A DNA stretch of 64,000 nt from Methylobacterium gossipiicola (GTDB taxonomy: Bacteria > Pseudomonadota > Alphaproteobacteria > Rhizobiales > Beijerinckiaceae), in contig NZ_FOPM01000002.1 of NCBI RefSeq assembly GCF_900113485.1, positions 124,001-188,000 of the forward strand. Direction: 5' to 3'. How positions within the stretch are numbered: the first letter of the stretch is position 1; each line of letters begins with the position of its first letter. A program made the position numbers and the translations under genes. The notes beneath the pieces were generated by a model. The model ran no database searches. It saw only the letters and a program-made list of their open reading frames with translations, and had not been told where the DNA came from. Positions 47,640-60,264 of the stretch are shown here, piece by piece.

Positions 47640-47918
47640 ATGAAGACCTTCATGCTCGCAACCGCCCTCGTTCTCAGCCCCCTGGCCCTGTCGGCCACGG
47701 CCCAGGCGCAGGGCACCATCCGAGGCGCCGAGCGCGGCGCGGAGGACGGCAACCGCGCCGCCGGGCCGGTCGGCGGCATCGTCGGCGGTGCGGTAGGCGC
47801 CGCCACCGGAACCGTGGGCGGTGTGCTGGGCGTCGATCCGGATCGCCGGGAGGACCGGATTGAGCGCCGCGAGGAACACATGGAGCGCGGTGCGGTGCGC
47901 GAGCGCCGCGAGCGCTGA
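47640..47918 (+). CDS. Small exported glycine-zipper protein
   Basis: A 92-residue exported protein. After the signal peptide (ends near AQA-Q) it has IRGAERGAEDGNRAAGPVGG then a zipper-like VGGAVGAATGTVGGVLGVD and a highly charged Arg/Glu tail. The first mature 45 residues closely resemble the N-terminal half of the DUF1236 protein encoded convergently 100 bases away, but the DUF1236 domain itself is missing. It may be a truncated paralogue. Confidence 0.65.
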   Translation: MKTFMLATALVLSPLALSATAQAQGTIRGAERGAEDGNRAAGPVGGIVGGAVGAATGTVGGVLGVDPDRREDRIERREEHMERGAVRERRER

Positions 47919-47931
47919 ACTTCGGAACGAT

Positions 47932-47981
47932 CGTCGGGCTCTGCCCGACACCCGCCGAAGGGTTGACTCCTTTGGGAGCCC
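47932..47981. repeat. Compound palindromic repeat, copy 1
   Basis: GTCGGGC-TCT-GCCCGAC (47933-47949) is followed by CCGCCGAAGGGTTGACTCC and GGGAGCCCGAA. About 34 of 41 aligned bases match copy 2 at 50059-50113, with the same order of two hairpins. This looks like a REP-type dispersed element. Confidence 0.6.
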
Positions 47982-48021
47982 GAATGGGGCCGGCCTCCCG
48001 CGACGGGGCCGGCCCTGCGAA

Positions 48022-48435
48022 TCAGTCGATCACCTCGACGATGCGGCGGGTCGCCGGCTCGACGAGCACCGGGTGATCGTTGACGATGGTGTAGTTGTAG
48101 CCCTTGAGGGCGAATTCCGGTGGTACGTCGTAGTAGACGACGCGGTCCGGCGGCAGTACGGCGCCGGCCTGGACCTTGCCCGCATACGCGAACGAGGGCC
48201 GGCGCTCGCCCAGGGCGTAGATGCGGAAGCGCTCGCGCCGGTCGATGCCGAGGATCTGGTTCGCCGTGCCGACGGCGCCGCCGACGACACTTCCGACCGC
48301 CGCCCCGAGGGGACCGGCGATATTGCCGCCCCGCTCCGCCCCGTCCTGCGCCCCCCGTTCGAGTCCCTGCGCCTGGGCGGCGGAGCCGAGGCCAAGGGCC
48401 AGAAGGGCGGTGATTCCGAGGAATTTGGGGGTCAT
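48022..48435 (-). CDS. DUF1236 exported protein
   Basis: A 137-residue exported protein. A signal peptide ends near AQA-Q; a glycine-zipper region (RGGNIAGPLGAAVGSVVGGA) leads to a DUF1236 domain (about residues 80-137: AGAVLPPDRVVYYDVPPEFA, then YNYTIVNDHPVLVEPATRRI). DUF1236 proteins are common in Rhizobiales envelopes; their function is unknown. Its N-terminal half is shared with the small convergent protein at 47640-47918. Confidence 0.78.
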   Translation of the reverse strand: MTPKFLGITALLALGLGSAAQAQGLERGAQDGAERGGNIAGPLGAAVGSVVGGAVGTANQILGIDRRERFRIYALGERRPSFAYAGKVQAGAVLPPDRVVYYDVPPEFALKGYNYTIVNDHPVLVEPATRRIVEVID

Positions 48436-48559
48436 GGGGGTTTCCTGAACCGGACGCGTCACGGCGTATCCGACCGACAACCCAGAGCAGACCGCTTCGG
48501 TTCGGCGGCCCGGCCTGCGATCACGCACGCCGCAGCGAGGCGTGCGTGATCGGATCGAC

Positions 48560-49099
48560 TCAATAGTCGATCACGTCTTCCAGGGCGTAGTGCTTCACCG
48601 TCTTGCGGTTGGCGATGAGCTCGTCGATGGACGGCTCGCCCTTCATGGCGCGGGCGATGGCGAGCTTCGTCGCCTCGTAATTGGTGCGGTAGAGGTCCTT
48701 GCGGTCGACGTTCGGATCGGAGCTGCAGCGCTCGTCGAGCCAGATCATGATGATCATGCACAGCTCGTCGAGGCCGTCCTTCGGCAGCACGCCTTCGATG
48801 ACGCTGTCGATGATAGCGTCGCCCGTGGCCGCCTGGACGACACCGCCGAGGAGTTCGGCATACTCGGCCGTGTGGATCGTAACCTTGGTGGTCATCATCG
48901 TGGCCGGGCGCACGAGCTGATTGAGGTCGCGCACCACGAACATGCGGGTGTGGCCCTGCACCTGACCCATCATGCCGGCAAACGCCTGGCCGACGGGGCC
49001 ACGGGTGGAGCCGATGAGCACCTCCGGCATGGCATCGGTGTACTGACCTTCGGCGGCCAGCACGGTGGCTTCGCCGGTGCGGAACCAGATTTCGGACAT
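48560..49099 (-). CDS. Formaldehyde-activating enzyme (Fae) homologue
   Basis: A 179-residue homologue of Fae, the enzyme that condenses formaldehyde with tetrahydromethanopterin. The family core is visible: GEATVLAAEG near the start, PEVLIGSTRGPVGQAFAG, TRMFVVRDLNQLVRPATMM, KVTIHTAEYAELLGGVVQAA and the C-terminal TNYEATKLAIARAMKGEPS. Aligned with canonical Fae from memory, the segment that normally reads A-H-I-D, holding the catalytic His, is A-M-P-E here. So it is likely a paralogue (Fae2/Fae3-like) of changed function. No methylotrophy genes adjoin it. Confidence 0.85.
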   Translation of the reverse strand: MSEIWFRTGEATVLAAEGQYTDAMPEVLIGSTRGPVGQAFAGMMGQVQGHTRMFVVRDLNQLVRPATMMTTKVTIHTAEYAELLGGVVQAATGDAIIDSVIEGVLPKDGLDELCMIIMIWLDERCSSDPNVDRKDLYRTNYEATKLAIARAMKGEPSIDELIANRKTVKHYALEDVIDY

Positions 49100-49292
49100 G
49101 GGCGTGTTTCCTAGGAGGGAGAGGGCCGGCGACGGGCCGGACGGCTCGGGGCGCACAAACACCACGGGGCGGCGCGCCGTCAATCGCGGGGCTCGGATGG
49201 AATGCCCTGGCCTCCCGGCACGGGATCGGTCATGGAGGGCGGAATCGGTTCCGCGTATGCGGGGACGGTGGGGTGCGGAAGGATCACGGACG

Positions 49293-49508
49293 ATGAGCGC
49301 AGGGGCACACGACCGGGACTGGAGCCTGTCGGTCGCCGCCGGGGCGGACAGCGTTCGGCTCGAGATCGGTCTGCCCGATGTCGCCGGACAACCGTTCACG
49401 GCGATCCTGGCCCTCGACCGCGAGGAAGCCCGCCTCCTCGCCCGCGCCCTCCTGTCGGCGGCGGGCGACGCCATCGAGCGGACGTTCTCGACGCCGCCGG
49501 AACTCTAA
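49293..49508 (+). CDS. Small hypothetical protein
   Basis: A 71-residue soluble protein with no recognised family. It consists of a short beta segment (LEIGLPDVAGQPFTAILALD) and an amphipathic helix (EEARLLARALLSAAGDAIER). GGAAGGA lies about 10 bases before the ATG. It is convergent with the lipoprotein gene, three bases apart. Confidence 0.5.
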   Translation: MSAGAHDRDWSLSVAAGADSVRLEIGLPDVAGQPFTAILALDREEARLLARALLSAAGDAIERTFSTPPEL

Positions 49509-49511
49509 CGA

Positions 49512-49943
49512 TCAAAGTCCGACACGGGAGCGGCCGGGCAGGCGCGGCACCTTGGCGTCGCGTGGCTCGATGGGGCCGGCGCAGGTATAGGTGAACTCGG
49601 TCTGCAGATCCGTGAACACGGTCTCGCCGGTGATCTTGCAATCCTCCCGCACGGTCTCGTCGAGGTAGGCGCGGGCCGCCTCGCGGAAACGTTTGGCGCG
49701 GGTGAGGGCCGGGTCGCCGCCGTCGAGGCGGTCATCGATCCCGCAGCCGGTGATCTCCCGCAGGGAATTCGAGACGATGAGCATCTTGCGGATGCGGCGC
49801 TGGTCGTAGACCTCGTACGGGTCCTTGCAGCCGATCGTGACCACCTGGGGCGTGAGCGCCACATAGGTCTTCGACAGGTAGGCGAAGCCGGTGCAGCCCG
49901 AGGCCAGGAGGCCGAGGACGAGGACGCTGGTCAGCCGGTACAC
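49512..49943 (-). CDS. Small lipoprotein
   Basis: A 143-residue lipoprotein. GTG start at 49943 gives a clean signal peptide (VYRLTSVLVLGLLASGC, lipobox ASGC, Cys at 17); GGAAGG lies upstream. The mature part has five further cysteines and DPYEVYDQRRIRKMLIVSNS. No family function is known to me. A longer start at 49982 would bury the signal in a charged leader, so GTG is preferred. Confidence 0.65.
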   Translation of the reverse strand: MYRLTSVLVLGLLASGCTGFAYLSKTYVALTPQVVTIGCKDPYEVYDQRRIRKMLIVSNSLREITGCGIDDRLDGGDPALTRAKRFREAARAYLDETVREDCKITGETVFTDLQTEFTYTCAGPIEPRDAKVPRLPGRSRVGL

Positions 49944-50058
49944 TTTCGAGGCGCCCTTCCGTGCCGAGTTCCGGCCGAGCATTGGAGGGCCAGCACCGCC
50001 ACGGTCAAGCCTCGCCGGGCCACACTCCCGGGCAAACGACAAGCCGGCCCGGGGACAG

Positions 50059-50113
50059 ATGTCGGGCTTAAGCCCGACATCCGCCGAAGGGATGATCCCT
50101 TCGGGATCCCAAA
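50059..50113. repeat. Compound palindromic repeat, copy 2
   Basis: GTCGGGCTTAAGCCCGAC (50061-50078) is a perfect palindrome. A second hairpin follows with arms CCGAAGGGA and TCCCTTCGG around TGA (50084-50104), then GATCCC. It lies 12 bases past the metH stop and could end that transcript; copy 1 is at 47932-47981. Confidence 0.7.
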
Positions 50114-50124
50114 GACGTTCGACG

Positions 50125-53877
<3,753 letters not shown>

Positions 53878-54036
53878 GGCTCTCTCGGCGTCCTCCCGGG
53901 GCCGCGCAGCGGAACCCGGGATCCGGAACCGCGACGGTCCGGGAAAATCTGGGATGGCGGCCGAACGCTTCCGTCCGGCGACGCGGGCGTATGGAAAGCC
54001 CCGGGTGCGCTCATCGCGCCCCGGGATGACGGGTGT

Positions 54037-54957
54037 TCAGGCCGCTTTCGCGGTTTCCACCTTCGGGGCCTGCGAACGCAGGCCGAGGAGGTGGCAGATG
54101 GCGTAGACGAGGTCGGAGCGGTTCATCGAGTAGAAGTGGAAATCCTCGATGCCCCGGTCCACGAGGTCGAGCACCTGCTCGGCCGCCACCGCCGCCGCCA
54201 CGAGGCGGCGGGTGTCGGGATCGTTCTCGAGGCCCTCGAAGCGGGCGGCGAGCCAGTACGGCACCGAGGCGCCCGTGCGACGGGCGAAGTTCGCCGATTG
54301 CTTGAAGTTCTGCACCGGCAGGATGCCGGGGATGATCGGGATGTCGATGCCGGCGGCGCGCACCTTGTCGACGTAGCGCAGATAGATGTCGTTCTCGAAG
54401 AAGAACTGCGTGATCGCCTGATCGGCGCCGGCATCGACCTTGGCCTTCAGGGCGTCGATATCGGCGTCCAGCGAAGACGCCTCCGGGTGCTTCTCGGGGT
54501 AGGCCGAGACCGAGACCTTGAAGTCGCCGATGCGCTTAATGCCGGCGACGAGATCGGCGGTGGTGGCATAGCCGCCGGGATGCGGCCGGTAGGCGGTGCC
54601 GATGCCGTCCTGCGGATCGCCGCGCAGGGCCACGATGTGGCGCACGCCGGCATCCCAGTAGGATTGCACCACGGCGTCGATCTCCTCACGGGTGGCATCG
54701 ACGCAGGTGAGGTGGGCGGCGGGCTTCAGCGTGGTCTCGCGGACCATGCGCGCCACGGTGTTGTGGGTGCGCTCACGCGTCGAGCCTCCGGCGCCGTACG
54801 TGACCGAGACGAATTTCGGCTGGAGCGGCGCGAGACGCTCGATGGACTTCCAGAGGATCTGTTCCATCTCGTCGGTCTTCGGCGGGAAGAACTCGATGGA
54901 GACGCGGATGGGGCGGTAGCCGTCCCGGCTGGCGCGGTGTTGGGAGGCGGTGGGCAT
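54037..54957 (-). CDS. metF: Methylenetetrahydrofolate reductase
   Basis: A 306-residue flavoprotein that reduces methylene-THF to methyl-THF for MetH. It begins IRVSIEFFPPKTDEMEQ, has the active-site Glu in EFFPP, VSVTYGAGGSTRERT and LTCVDATREEID, and the FAD-binding ALRGDPQ and ITQFFFEND. Length matches MetF. It lies 58 bases downstream of the SahR-like regulator gene and upstream of metH. SAH-dependent control is likely by context. Confidence 0.95.
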   Translation of the reverse strand: MPTASQHRASRDGYRPIRVSIEFFPPKTDEMEQILWKSIERLAPLQPKFVSVTYGAGGSTRERTHNTVARMVRETTLKPAAHLTCVDATREEIDAVVQSYWDAGVRHIVALRGDPQDGIGTAYRPHPGGYATTADLVAGIKRIGDFKVSVSAYPEKHPEASSLDADIDALKAKVDAGADQAITQFFFENDIYLRYVDKVRAAGIDIPIIPGILPVQNFKQSANFARRTGASVPYWLAARFEGLENDPDTRRLVAAAVAAEQVLDLVDRGIEDFHFYSMNRSDLVYAICHLLGLRSQAPKVETAKAA

Positions 54958-55015
54958 CGGGGACGTCCTCAATGTCGGTCGGTTCAGACGAGGCGGGAAA
55001 GGGGGCGGGGGCCGC

Positions 55016-56038
55016 TCAGGCGACGGCCCGTTCGGGCAGAACGGTCCGCGCGGGCAGGGCGTGAACATCCGACCCGAGCCAGAGCGTGACGGTGAGTTGG
55101 TGCTCGGCTTCCCCCGGAGGCGGCGCGAGATCGCGGGTGGTGACGGTGCCGAGGCCCGCATCGTTGAGCCAGCCCGTCACCTGCTCGGGCGCGAAGCCGA
55201 GACGACGATGGGCCTGGGTCTCGCGCAGGAATTCGAGGCCGTGCGGCGCGAAATCCACCACCAGGAGCCGTCCGCCCGGCGCCACGAGGCGCGCGGCCTC
55301 GCGAAGCGCGCGGGCCGGATCGTCGAGGTAATGCAGCACCTGGTGCACGAGGACGAGATCGAAGCTGCCGCGACCGAACGGCGGCGCGTGGATGTCGCCC
55401 TGCCGCAGATCGACACGCGATAGGCCGGCGCGTTCGAGGTTGGCGCGGGCGACGGACAGCATGGCGTGGCTGGAATCGAGGCCGGTGGCACGGGTGGCGC
55501 GCCCGGCGAGGAGACCGAGCATCCGGCCGGTGCCGGTGCCAAGATCGATGAGGTTGTGGATCGGCTTGGTGCCGAGCACGTCGAGCACCGCCGCTTCCAC
55601 CGTCGCCTCGGGGACGTGGAGGGAGCGCAGGTGATCCCATTTCGGGGCGAGGCGGGCGAAGAAGGTCTGAGCGGCCTCGGCGCGCTGGGCCCGGACGGCG
55701 TCGCGCCGCGCCCGGTCCTCGGAGAGCGGCGGGCTGCCCGCATCGAGGCCGGCGATGAGCGGATCGACGAGGCCGGCGCGGCCATCGACGAGGCGAAAGA
55801 ACGCCCAGGCGCCCTCGCGGTGACGCTCGACGAGGCCGGCTTCCACCAGGAGCTTGAGGTGGCGCGAGATGCGCGGCTGCGACTGGCCGAGGATGTCGGT
55901 GAGGTCCGAAACCGACAATTCACCCTCCGCCAACAGCGCGAGGATGCGCAGGCGCGTCTCCTCGGCCGCCGCGCGCAGCACCCCGAGGGCATGCGCGAAC
56001 GGCACCGACGATTGCACTGGGGAACTCGCGTGAGACAT
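55016..56038 (-). CDS. SahR-like ArsR-family regulator with SAM-methyltransferase sensor domain
   Basis: A 340-residue fusion. Residues about 8-95 form an ArsR winged helix (LRAAAEETRLRILALLAEGE, DILGQSQPRISRHLKLLVEA); residues about 150-310 form a class I methyltransferase fold (DLGTGTGRMLGLLAGRATRA, GSFDLVLVHQVLHYLDDPA). This layout and position with metF-metH match SahR, which represses SAM-cycle genes until S-adenosylhomocysteine binds its methyltransferase-like domain. A perfect 18-base palindrome covers the start codon, implying autorepression. It lies 58 bases from metF. Confidence 0.85.
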   Translation of the reverse strand: MSHASSPVQSSVPFAHALGVLRAAAEETRLRILALLAEGELSVSDLTDILGQSQPRISRHLKLLVEAGLVERHREGAWAFFRLVDGRAGLVDPLIAGLDAGSPPLSEDRARRDAVRAQRAEAAQTFFARLAPKWDHLRSLHVPEATVEAAVLDVLGTKPIHNLIDLGTGTGRMLGLLAGRATRATGLDSSHAMLSVARANLERAGLSRVDLRQGDIHAPPFGRGSFDLVLVHQVLHYLDDPARALREAARLVAPGGRLLVVDFAPHGLEFLRETQAHRRLGFAPEQVTGWLNDAGLGTVTTRDLAPPPGEAEHQLTVTLWLGSDVHALPARTVLPERAVA

Positions 56039-56053
56039 AAAGATATCTTTATG
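56036..56053. promoter_or_regulatory. Palindromic operator of the SahR-like regulator
   Basis: CATAAAGATATCTTTATG is a perfect 18-base AT-rich palindrome in a GC-rich region. Its first three bases are the start codon of the regulator (minus strand), so a bound protein would block transcription or translation start. AT-rich palindromes of this form are typical of ArsR-family operators. Confidence 0.75.
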
Positions 56054-56091
56054 TGCAAACGCAAGCCCTGGCAAGGGGCGTCCGCCTGAGG

Positions 56092-57015
56092 TCAGAATGC
56101 GTCCGCGCCGTCGTCCCACAGCCACGCCGCCCCGCGCACGCCCGAGGCGTCGCCATGTAGGCTCGGACGGATCGGGGTGTCGAACCGATCGGAGAACACA
56201 TGCGCCGCCGTGAGGTCGCCGAGACCGTCGAACAGTTCGGGTAGGCGCGAGAGGCCGCCGCCGATGACGATGACGTCGGGATCGAGGATGTTGACGACAT
56301 GAGCGAGTGCCCGGCCGAGGCGGTCGCGGTAGCGTGCGAAGGTCTCCTCGGCGCGCGGATCATGCGCCCGCAGGGCGGCCACGACGGCCTCGGCCGGGAG
56401 GGCCTCCCCGGTTCGGCGGGCATGGTCGGCGGCGAGGCCCGGCCCCGAGAGCCAGGTTTCGATACAGCCGCTGCGGCCACAATAGCAGGCCGGCCCCGGT
56501 CGCTCGTCGTCGCGGGGGCGGGGCAGCGGGTTATGGCCCCATTCCCCGGCGATGCGGCCGCGACCGGCCAATGCCCGCCCGTCGAGGGCGATGCCGGAGC
56601 CGACACCCGTGCCAAGGATGATCGCCCACACGATGGAGGCCCCGGCGCCCGCCCCGTCCACGGCCTCGGAGACCGCGAGGCAATTGGCGTCGTTCTCGAC
56701 GCGCACGGGCCGACCGAGGCGCTGGGCCAGGTCGGTCGCGAAGGGGCGACCGTTGAGCCAGGTCGAGTTGGCGTTCTTGACGCGGCCCGTCTCCGGCGCG
56801 AGGGCGCCCGGCATCCCGACCCCGACGCTCCGCGCGGGTCCGGACCGGGCTTCGAGATCGGCCACGAGGGCGGCGATGGCCGCGAGCGTGGCGTCGTAAT
56901 CGTCGCGGGGCGTCGGAACCCGGGCTTCCGCCCGCGTCGCCCCGGCCCCGTCGAGGACGATCCCGGCGATCTTGGTGCCGCCGAGATCGATGCCGAGCCG
57001 TAGGCGGTCGCTCAC
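56092..57015 (-). CDS. ROK-family sugar kinase
   Basis: A 307-residue ROK kinase. ATP site [17 protein letters not shown] at the N-terminus, sugar-binding [12 protein letters not shown] and GTGVGSGIA, and the ROK zinc motif [18 protein letters not shown] are all present. This pattern is closest to N-acetylglucosamine kinase or fructokinase. Start is GTG at 57015, overlapping the dctA stop codon (GTGA), so translation is coupled. The pairing with a C4-dicarboxylate transporter is metabolically odd. Confidence 0.88.
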   Translation of the reverse strand: MSDRLRLGIDLGGTKIAGIVLDGAGATRAEARVPTPRDDYDATLAAIAALVADLEARSGPARSVGVGMPGALAPETGRVKNANSTWLNGRPFATDLAQRLGRPVRVENDANCLAVSEAVDGAGAGASIVWAIILGTGVGSGIALDGRALAGRGRIAGEWGHNPLPRPRDDERPGPACYCGRSGCIETWLSGPGLAADHARRTGEALPAEAVVAALRAHDPRAEETFARYRDRLGRALAHVVNILDPDVIVIGGGLSRLPELFDGLGDLTAAHVFSDRFDTPIRPSLHGDASGVRGAAWLWDDGADAF

Positions 57016-58412
57016 CGCACCCGCGCGGGGGTCGGCGCGGCGGCGGCGGACGGCGTGGTGATTGGGTCCATGTTGGGCGCGTGATCCGAGATATCGGTGC
57101 CGATGGAGACGGGGTGCTCCATCACCTGACGCAGCTTCTCCCGGTCGAGTTCGCCCTCCCAGCGGCTCACCACCACGGTGGCGACGCCGTTGCCGATGAG
57201 GTTGGTGATGGCCCGGCACTCGGACATGAACTTGTCGACGCCCAGAATCAGGGTCATGGCGGCGACGGGCACGGGGTTGTTGGGAATGGCCGAGAGCGTC
57301 GCCGCGAGGGTGATGAAGCCGGCGCCGGTGACGCCGGACGCCCCCTTCGAGGTCAGCATCGCCACGATGATGATGGTGGCGTACTGGCTGATGGACAGAT
57401 CGGCGCCGACGGCCTGGGCGAGGAACAGGGTCGCCAGGGTCATGTAGATGTTGGTGCCGTCGAGGTTGAACGAGTAACCCGTCGGGATCACGAGGCCGAC
57501 CACGGAATCCGAGGCGCCCAGCCGGCGCATCTTCGTCATCATGTGCGGCAGCACCGTCTCGGACGACGAGGTGCCGAGGACGATGAGGAGTTCGTCCTTG
57601 ATGTAGGCGAGGAAGCGGAAGATCGAGAATCCGGCCACCCGGGCGATGCCGCCCAGCACGAGCACCACGAACAGGAAGGCGGTGACGTAGAAGGTGCCGA
57701 CCAGCCAAGCGAGATCGACCACCTTGCCGATGCCGTACTGGCCGATGGTGAACGCCATGGCGCCGAAGGCGCCGATGGGCGCGAGCTTCACCACGAGGCC
57801 AATGATGCGGAAGAAGATTTGCCCCGCCGTGTCGATGGCGTGGGCGATGGCCTCGCCGCGCTGGCCCATGCCGGTGACGACGACACCCGTGAGGATCGAG
57901 ATCAGCAGCACCTGGAGCAGGTCGCCCGTGGCGAAGGCGTCGAAAAAGCTCTTCGGGATCAGCGCCATGATATGGCCGGTCACCGAATCGTCGGCGGCCA
58001 GCTTCGCGTACTTCTCCACCGACTTGCCGTCGAGCTTCGTCACGTCGGCGTTGAAGCCGGCGCCGGGGCGAACCACCTCGCCGACGAGGACGCCGATGAG
58101 GAGCGCGATGGTGGAGACCACCTCGAAATAGACCAGGGCCTTGAGGCCGACGCGGCCGACCTTCTTCAGGTCGCCAATGGACGCGATGCCGTGCACGATG
58201 GTGCAGAAGATGATCGGCGCGATCATCATCTTGATGAGGGCGATGAAGGCGTCGCCGAGCCACTTGACCGACTTGCCCCATTCCGGAGCGACGTAGCCGA
58301 GCAGGATGCCGAGCGCGATGGCGATCAGCACCTGAATATAGAGAACCTTGTACCAGGGCTCGGCCACGCGGGGGGGCTCGGCCACGGTGCCGTGAGTTAT
58401 CGCCTGGGACAT
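57012..58412 (-). CDS. dctA: C4-dicarboxylate:H+/Na+ symporter DctA
   Basis: A 466-residue inner-membrane transporter of the glutamate/dicarboxylate symporter family that imports succinate, fumarate and malate. It has about nine helices plus re-entrant loops; the Ser-rich loop [37 protein letters not shown] and the final [20 protein letters not shown] are diagnostic. ATG 58412 gives normal length. Succinate uptake is important for methylotrophs as a multi-carbon substrate. It precedes the ROK kinase with a four-base overlap. Confidence 0.94.
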   Translation of the reverse strand: MSQAITHGTVAEPPRVAEPWYKVLYIQVLIAIALGILLGYVAPEWGKSVKWLGDAFIALIKMMIAPIIFCTIVHGIASIGDLKKVGRVGLKALVYFEVVSTIALLIGVLVGEVVRPGAGFNADVTKLDGKSVEKYAKLAADDSVTGHIMALIPKSFFDAFATGDLLQVLLISILTGVVVTGMGQRGEAIAHAIDTAGQIFFRIIGLVVKLAPIGAFGAMAFTIGQYGIGKVVDLAWLVGTFYVTAFLFVVLVLGGIARVAGFSIFRFLAYIKDELLIVLGTSSSETVLPHMMTKMRRLGASDSVVGLVIPTGYSFNLDGTNIYMTLATLFLAQAVGADLSISQYATIIIVAMLTSKGASGVTGAGFITLAATLSAIPNNPVPVAAMTLILGVDKFMSECRAITNLIGNGVATVVVSRWEGELDREKLRQVMEHPVSIGTDISDHAPNMDPITTPSAAAAPTPARVR

Positions 58413-58589
58413 CGTTTCCTCGCCCGTGCGCGCCGGAACCCGCGCATCTCTCTGCTTCTTGCCGGCGAAGCTAGCGAAGTTGCGGGTGCCACTCAATCAC
58501 GCGGTTCGGGATGACAATGACATTCCCGTACGTGCGACCACCTTCGGAGACGCGCGCCGCGCGCCTCCGAGGACCGATTCGACCGACGA

Positions 58590-59414
58590 TCAGGTCTGAT
58601 TGCGGCGCGGCCGAACGGTCCAGCGCTCGAACTCGGCCGTCTCCTCCGCGCGAGCCGGCTGGGCCGCCTCACCCTCCGTCGGCTGCGGCTGCGGGTTGCC
58701 GAGGGCCTGCGACAGGCTCTCGATCACCTCGTCGATCCGCGCGTCGGTGGGGCCGGCATCCTGCGGCGCCGGCTCGACGGGAGCGGGGGCCGGCGGAGCG
58801 GCGGGCGGGGGAGACGGCCGGCGCAGGGCCTTCATGCCATCGTCCTCCGCGGGCTTCGGCGTGCCGCCGCCGAAACGGCCGAAGCCGAAGCGAGGCTCGA
58901 CGAGGTCGAGGACGGCTTCGAGGGCCGCGTTGCTCAGGGCGATCTCGCCCGGCTGCGGCACACCCTGCAGGGCGACGGCATGGCGCTCGTAGGCGGCATC
59001 ACCCGTCACCTCGGGGCCGAACCAGGCGGGGACGGCGAAGGCGTTGGCATCCCCGATCTCCTCGAACACCACGCTGACGAGGTCGAGGGCACCGGGGGTG
59101 ACGTAGCGGTCGATCCGCGCCTCGCGCCCGCCACCGAGGGCGAGCACCGTGCGGTCATACAGGGCCTTGCCGCCGCAGACGTCGAGGAGCGCGTCGCCGT
59201 GGGCGCGCGGCACGTCCGTGCGCTCCTCGCTCGAAACCCCGTCCGGCCCCGTATTGACGAGGACGAGGTGACATTGCTGGCCATCGACCCGCACGTAGGA
59301 GACGCGGCCGCCCTGGGGCGCGAAGTAGCCCTCCGTGATCCGCGCGCCGCCACGCTCCTTGCGGATGAGGCGCACGAGGGAGGGGGCGACGAGGAACCGG
59401 CGAACGATGCTCAT
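58590..59414 (-). CDS. CYTH-like (triphosphate tunnel) N-terminal protein with disordered tail
   Basis: A 274-residue protein. The first 170 residues resemble a CYTH beta-barrel: RRFLVAPSLVRLIRKERGGA, then ITEGYFAPQGGRVSYVRVDG and DRYVTPGALDLVSVVFEEIG, but the EXEXK motif at the N-terminus is not clear, so polyphosphatase or adenylate cyclase activity is uncertain. The C-terminal 100 residues are Pro/Ala/Glu-rich and disordered. No operon partner. Confidence 0.5.
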   Translation of the reverse strand: MSIVRRFLVAPSLVRLIRKERGGARITEGYFAPQGGRVSYVRVDGQQCHLVLVNTGPDGVSSEERTDVPRAHGDALLDVCGGKALYDRTVLALGGGREARIDRYVTPGALDLVSVVFEEIGDANAFAVPAWFGPEVTGDAAYERHAVALQGVPQPGEIALSNAALEAVLDLVEPRFGFGRFGGGTPKPAEDDGMKALRRPSPPPAAPPAPAPVEPAPQDAGPTDARIDEVIESLSQALGNPQPQPTEGEAAQPARAEETAEFERWTVRPRRNQT

Positions 59415-59769
59415 ACGGACTCTCCGGGATTCGTTCGTCCCACGGTCTCATGTTCCGCCGGACTGATGGGGGAGGACGCTCCGGTCGCGCGACCGGAACG
59501 GTTTGAGGCGACACCCGACGACGGATGCCCCGTACTCATCGAAAAACAGTCTCTACGGGACTAAGCAAAACATCGCGGAAATCAAGGCTCTACGCCCGTT
59601 CGACGCTTCGATCGGAGCCTTCGTCCCCACCTTCGCGGCGGAACCGCCCCTCCCGGCGCCCCTCACACGAACGCCGTTCGATTCCTTCCGGAACGACGGC
59701 GTTCGGCGACGCTCAAGCGCCGCAAGGGCACCGCGAGACGGTTCCCGTTCCGATCGAGGGTAAACCGGA
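59415..59769. other. Intergenic region with one hairpin
   Basis: These 355 bases lie upstream of the CYTH-like gene and downstream of msrB (both minus). They contain a GAACGCCG/CGGCGTTC stem (59669-59704) about 65 bases past the msrB stop. No coding frame or RNA gene is recognisable. Confidence 0.4.
59669..59704 (-). terminator. Hairpin downstream of msrB
   Basis: GAACGCCG (59669-59676) pairs perfectly with CGGCGTTC (59697-59704). The position after msrB suggests a terminator, but no T run follows, so this is tentative. Confidence 0.4.
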
Positions 59770-60171
59770 TCAAGCCTCCGGCTCGAACCGCAGGGACACA
59801 CCGTTCATGCAGTAGCGCAGGCCGGTGGGCGGCGGGCCGTCATCGAATACATGGCCGAGATGGCCCTTGCAGCGGGCGCAATGGGCTTCCGTGCGGGTCA
59901 TCCAATGGGAGCGGTCGACCTGGGTTTCCACCGCGTCGGGAAACGGGGCGAAGAAACTCGGCCAACCGGTGCCGGACTCGAACTTCGTGCCATTCTCGAA
60001 CAGCGGCGCGTCGCAGCCGGCGCAGTGGAAGATGCCCGGACGCTTCTCGGCGTTGAGGCAGCTCGTGCCCGCGCGCTCGGTGCCGTGCTCGCGCAGGACC
60101 CGGTACTGCTCCGGCGTGAGGATCTCCCGCCACTCGGCTTCGGTGCGGGTCTCAGGATTCGCTGTGGTCAT
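59770..60171 (-). CDS. msrB: Peptide methionine-R-sulfoxide reductase
   Basis: A 133-residue enzyme that reduces methionine-R-sulfoxide in oxidised proteins. The Zn site has both CxxC pairs (CAGC and CARC), the catalytic Cys is in [12 protein letters not shown], and [11 protein letters not shown] and [11 protein letters not shown] are typical of MsrB. No signal peptide, so it is cytoplasmic. It follows the YihY/BrkB gene's direction but with its own upstream region of about 100 bases. Confidence 0.95.
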   Translation of the reverse strand: MTTANPETRTEAEWREILTPEQYRVLREHGTERAGTSCLNAEKRPGIFHCAGCDAPLFENGTKFESGTGWPSFFAPFPDAVETQVDRSHWMTRTEAHCARCKGHLGHVFDDGPPPTGLRYCMNGVSLRFEPEA

Positions 60172-60264
60172 GATTCAAGCTCTCGGGGCATCCGTCAGCC
60201 GCCTATATGGGGTTCCGCCCCCAGTCCTGGGAGACCTGGCATTCCAGACGTCAGGTCGCGCCCC

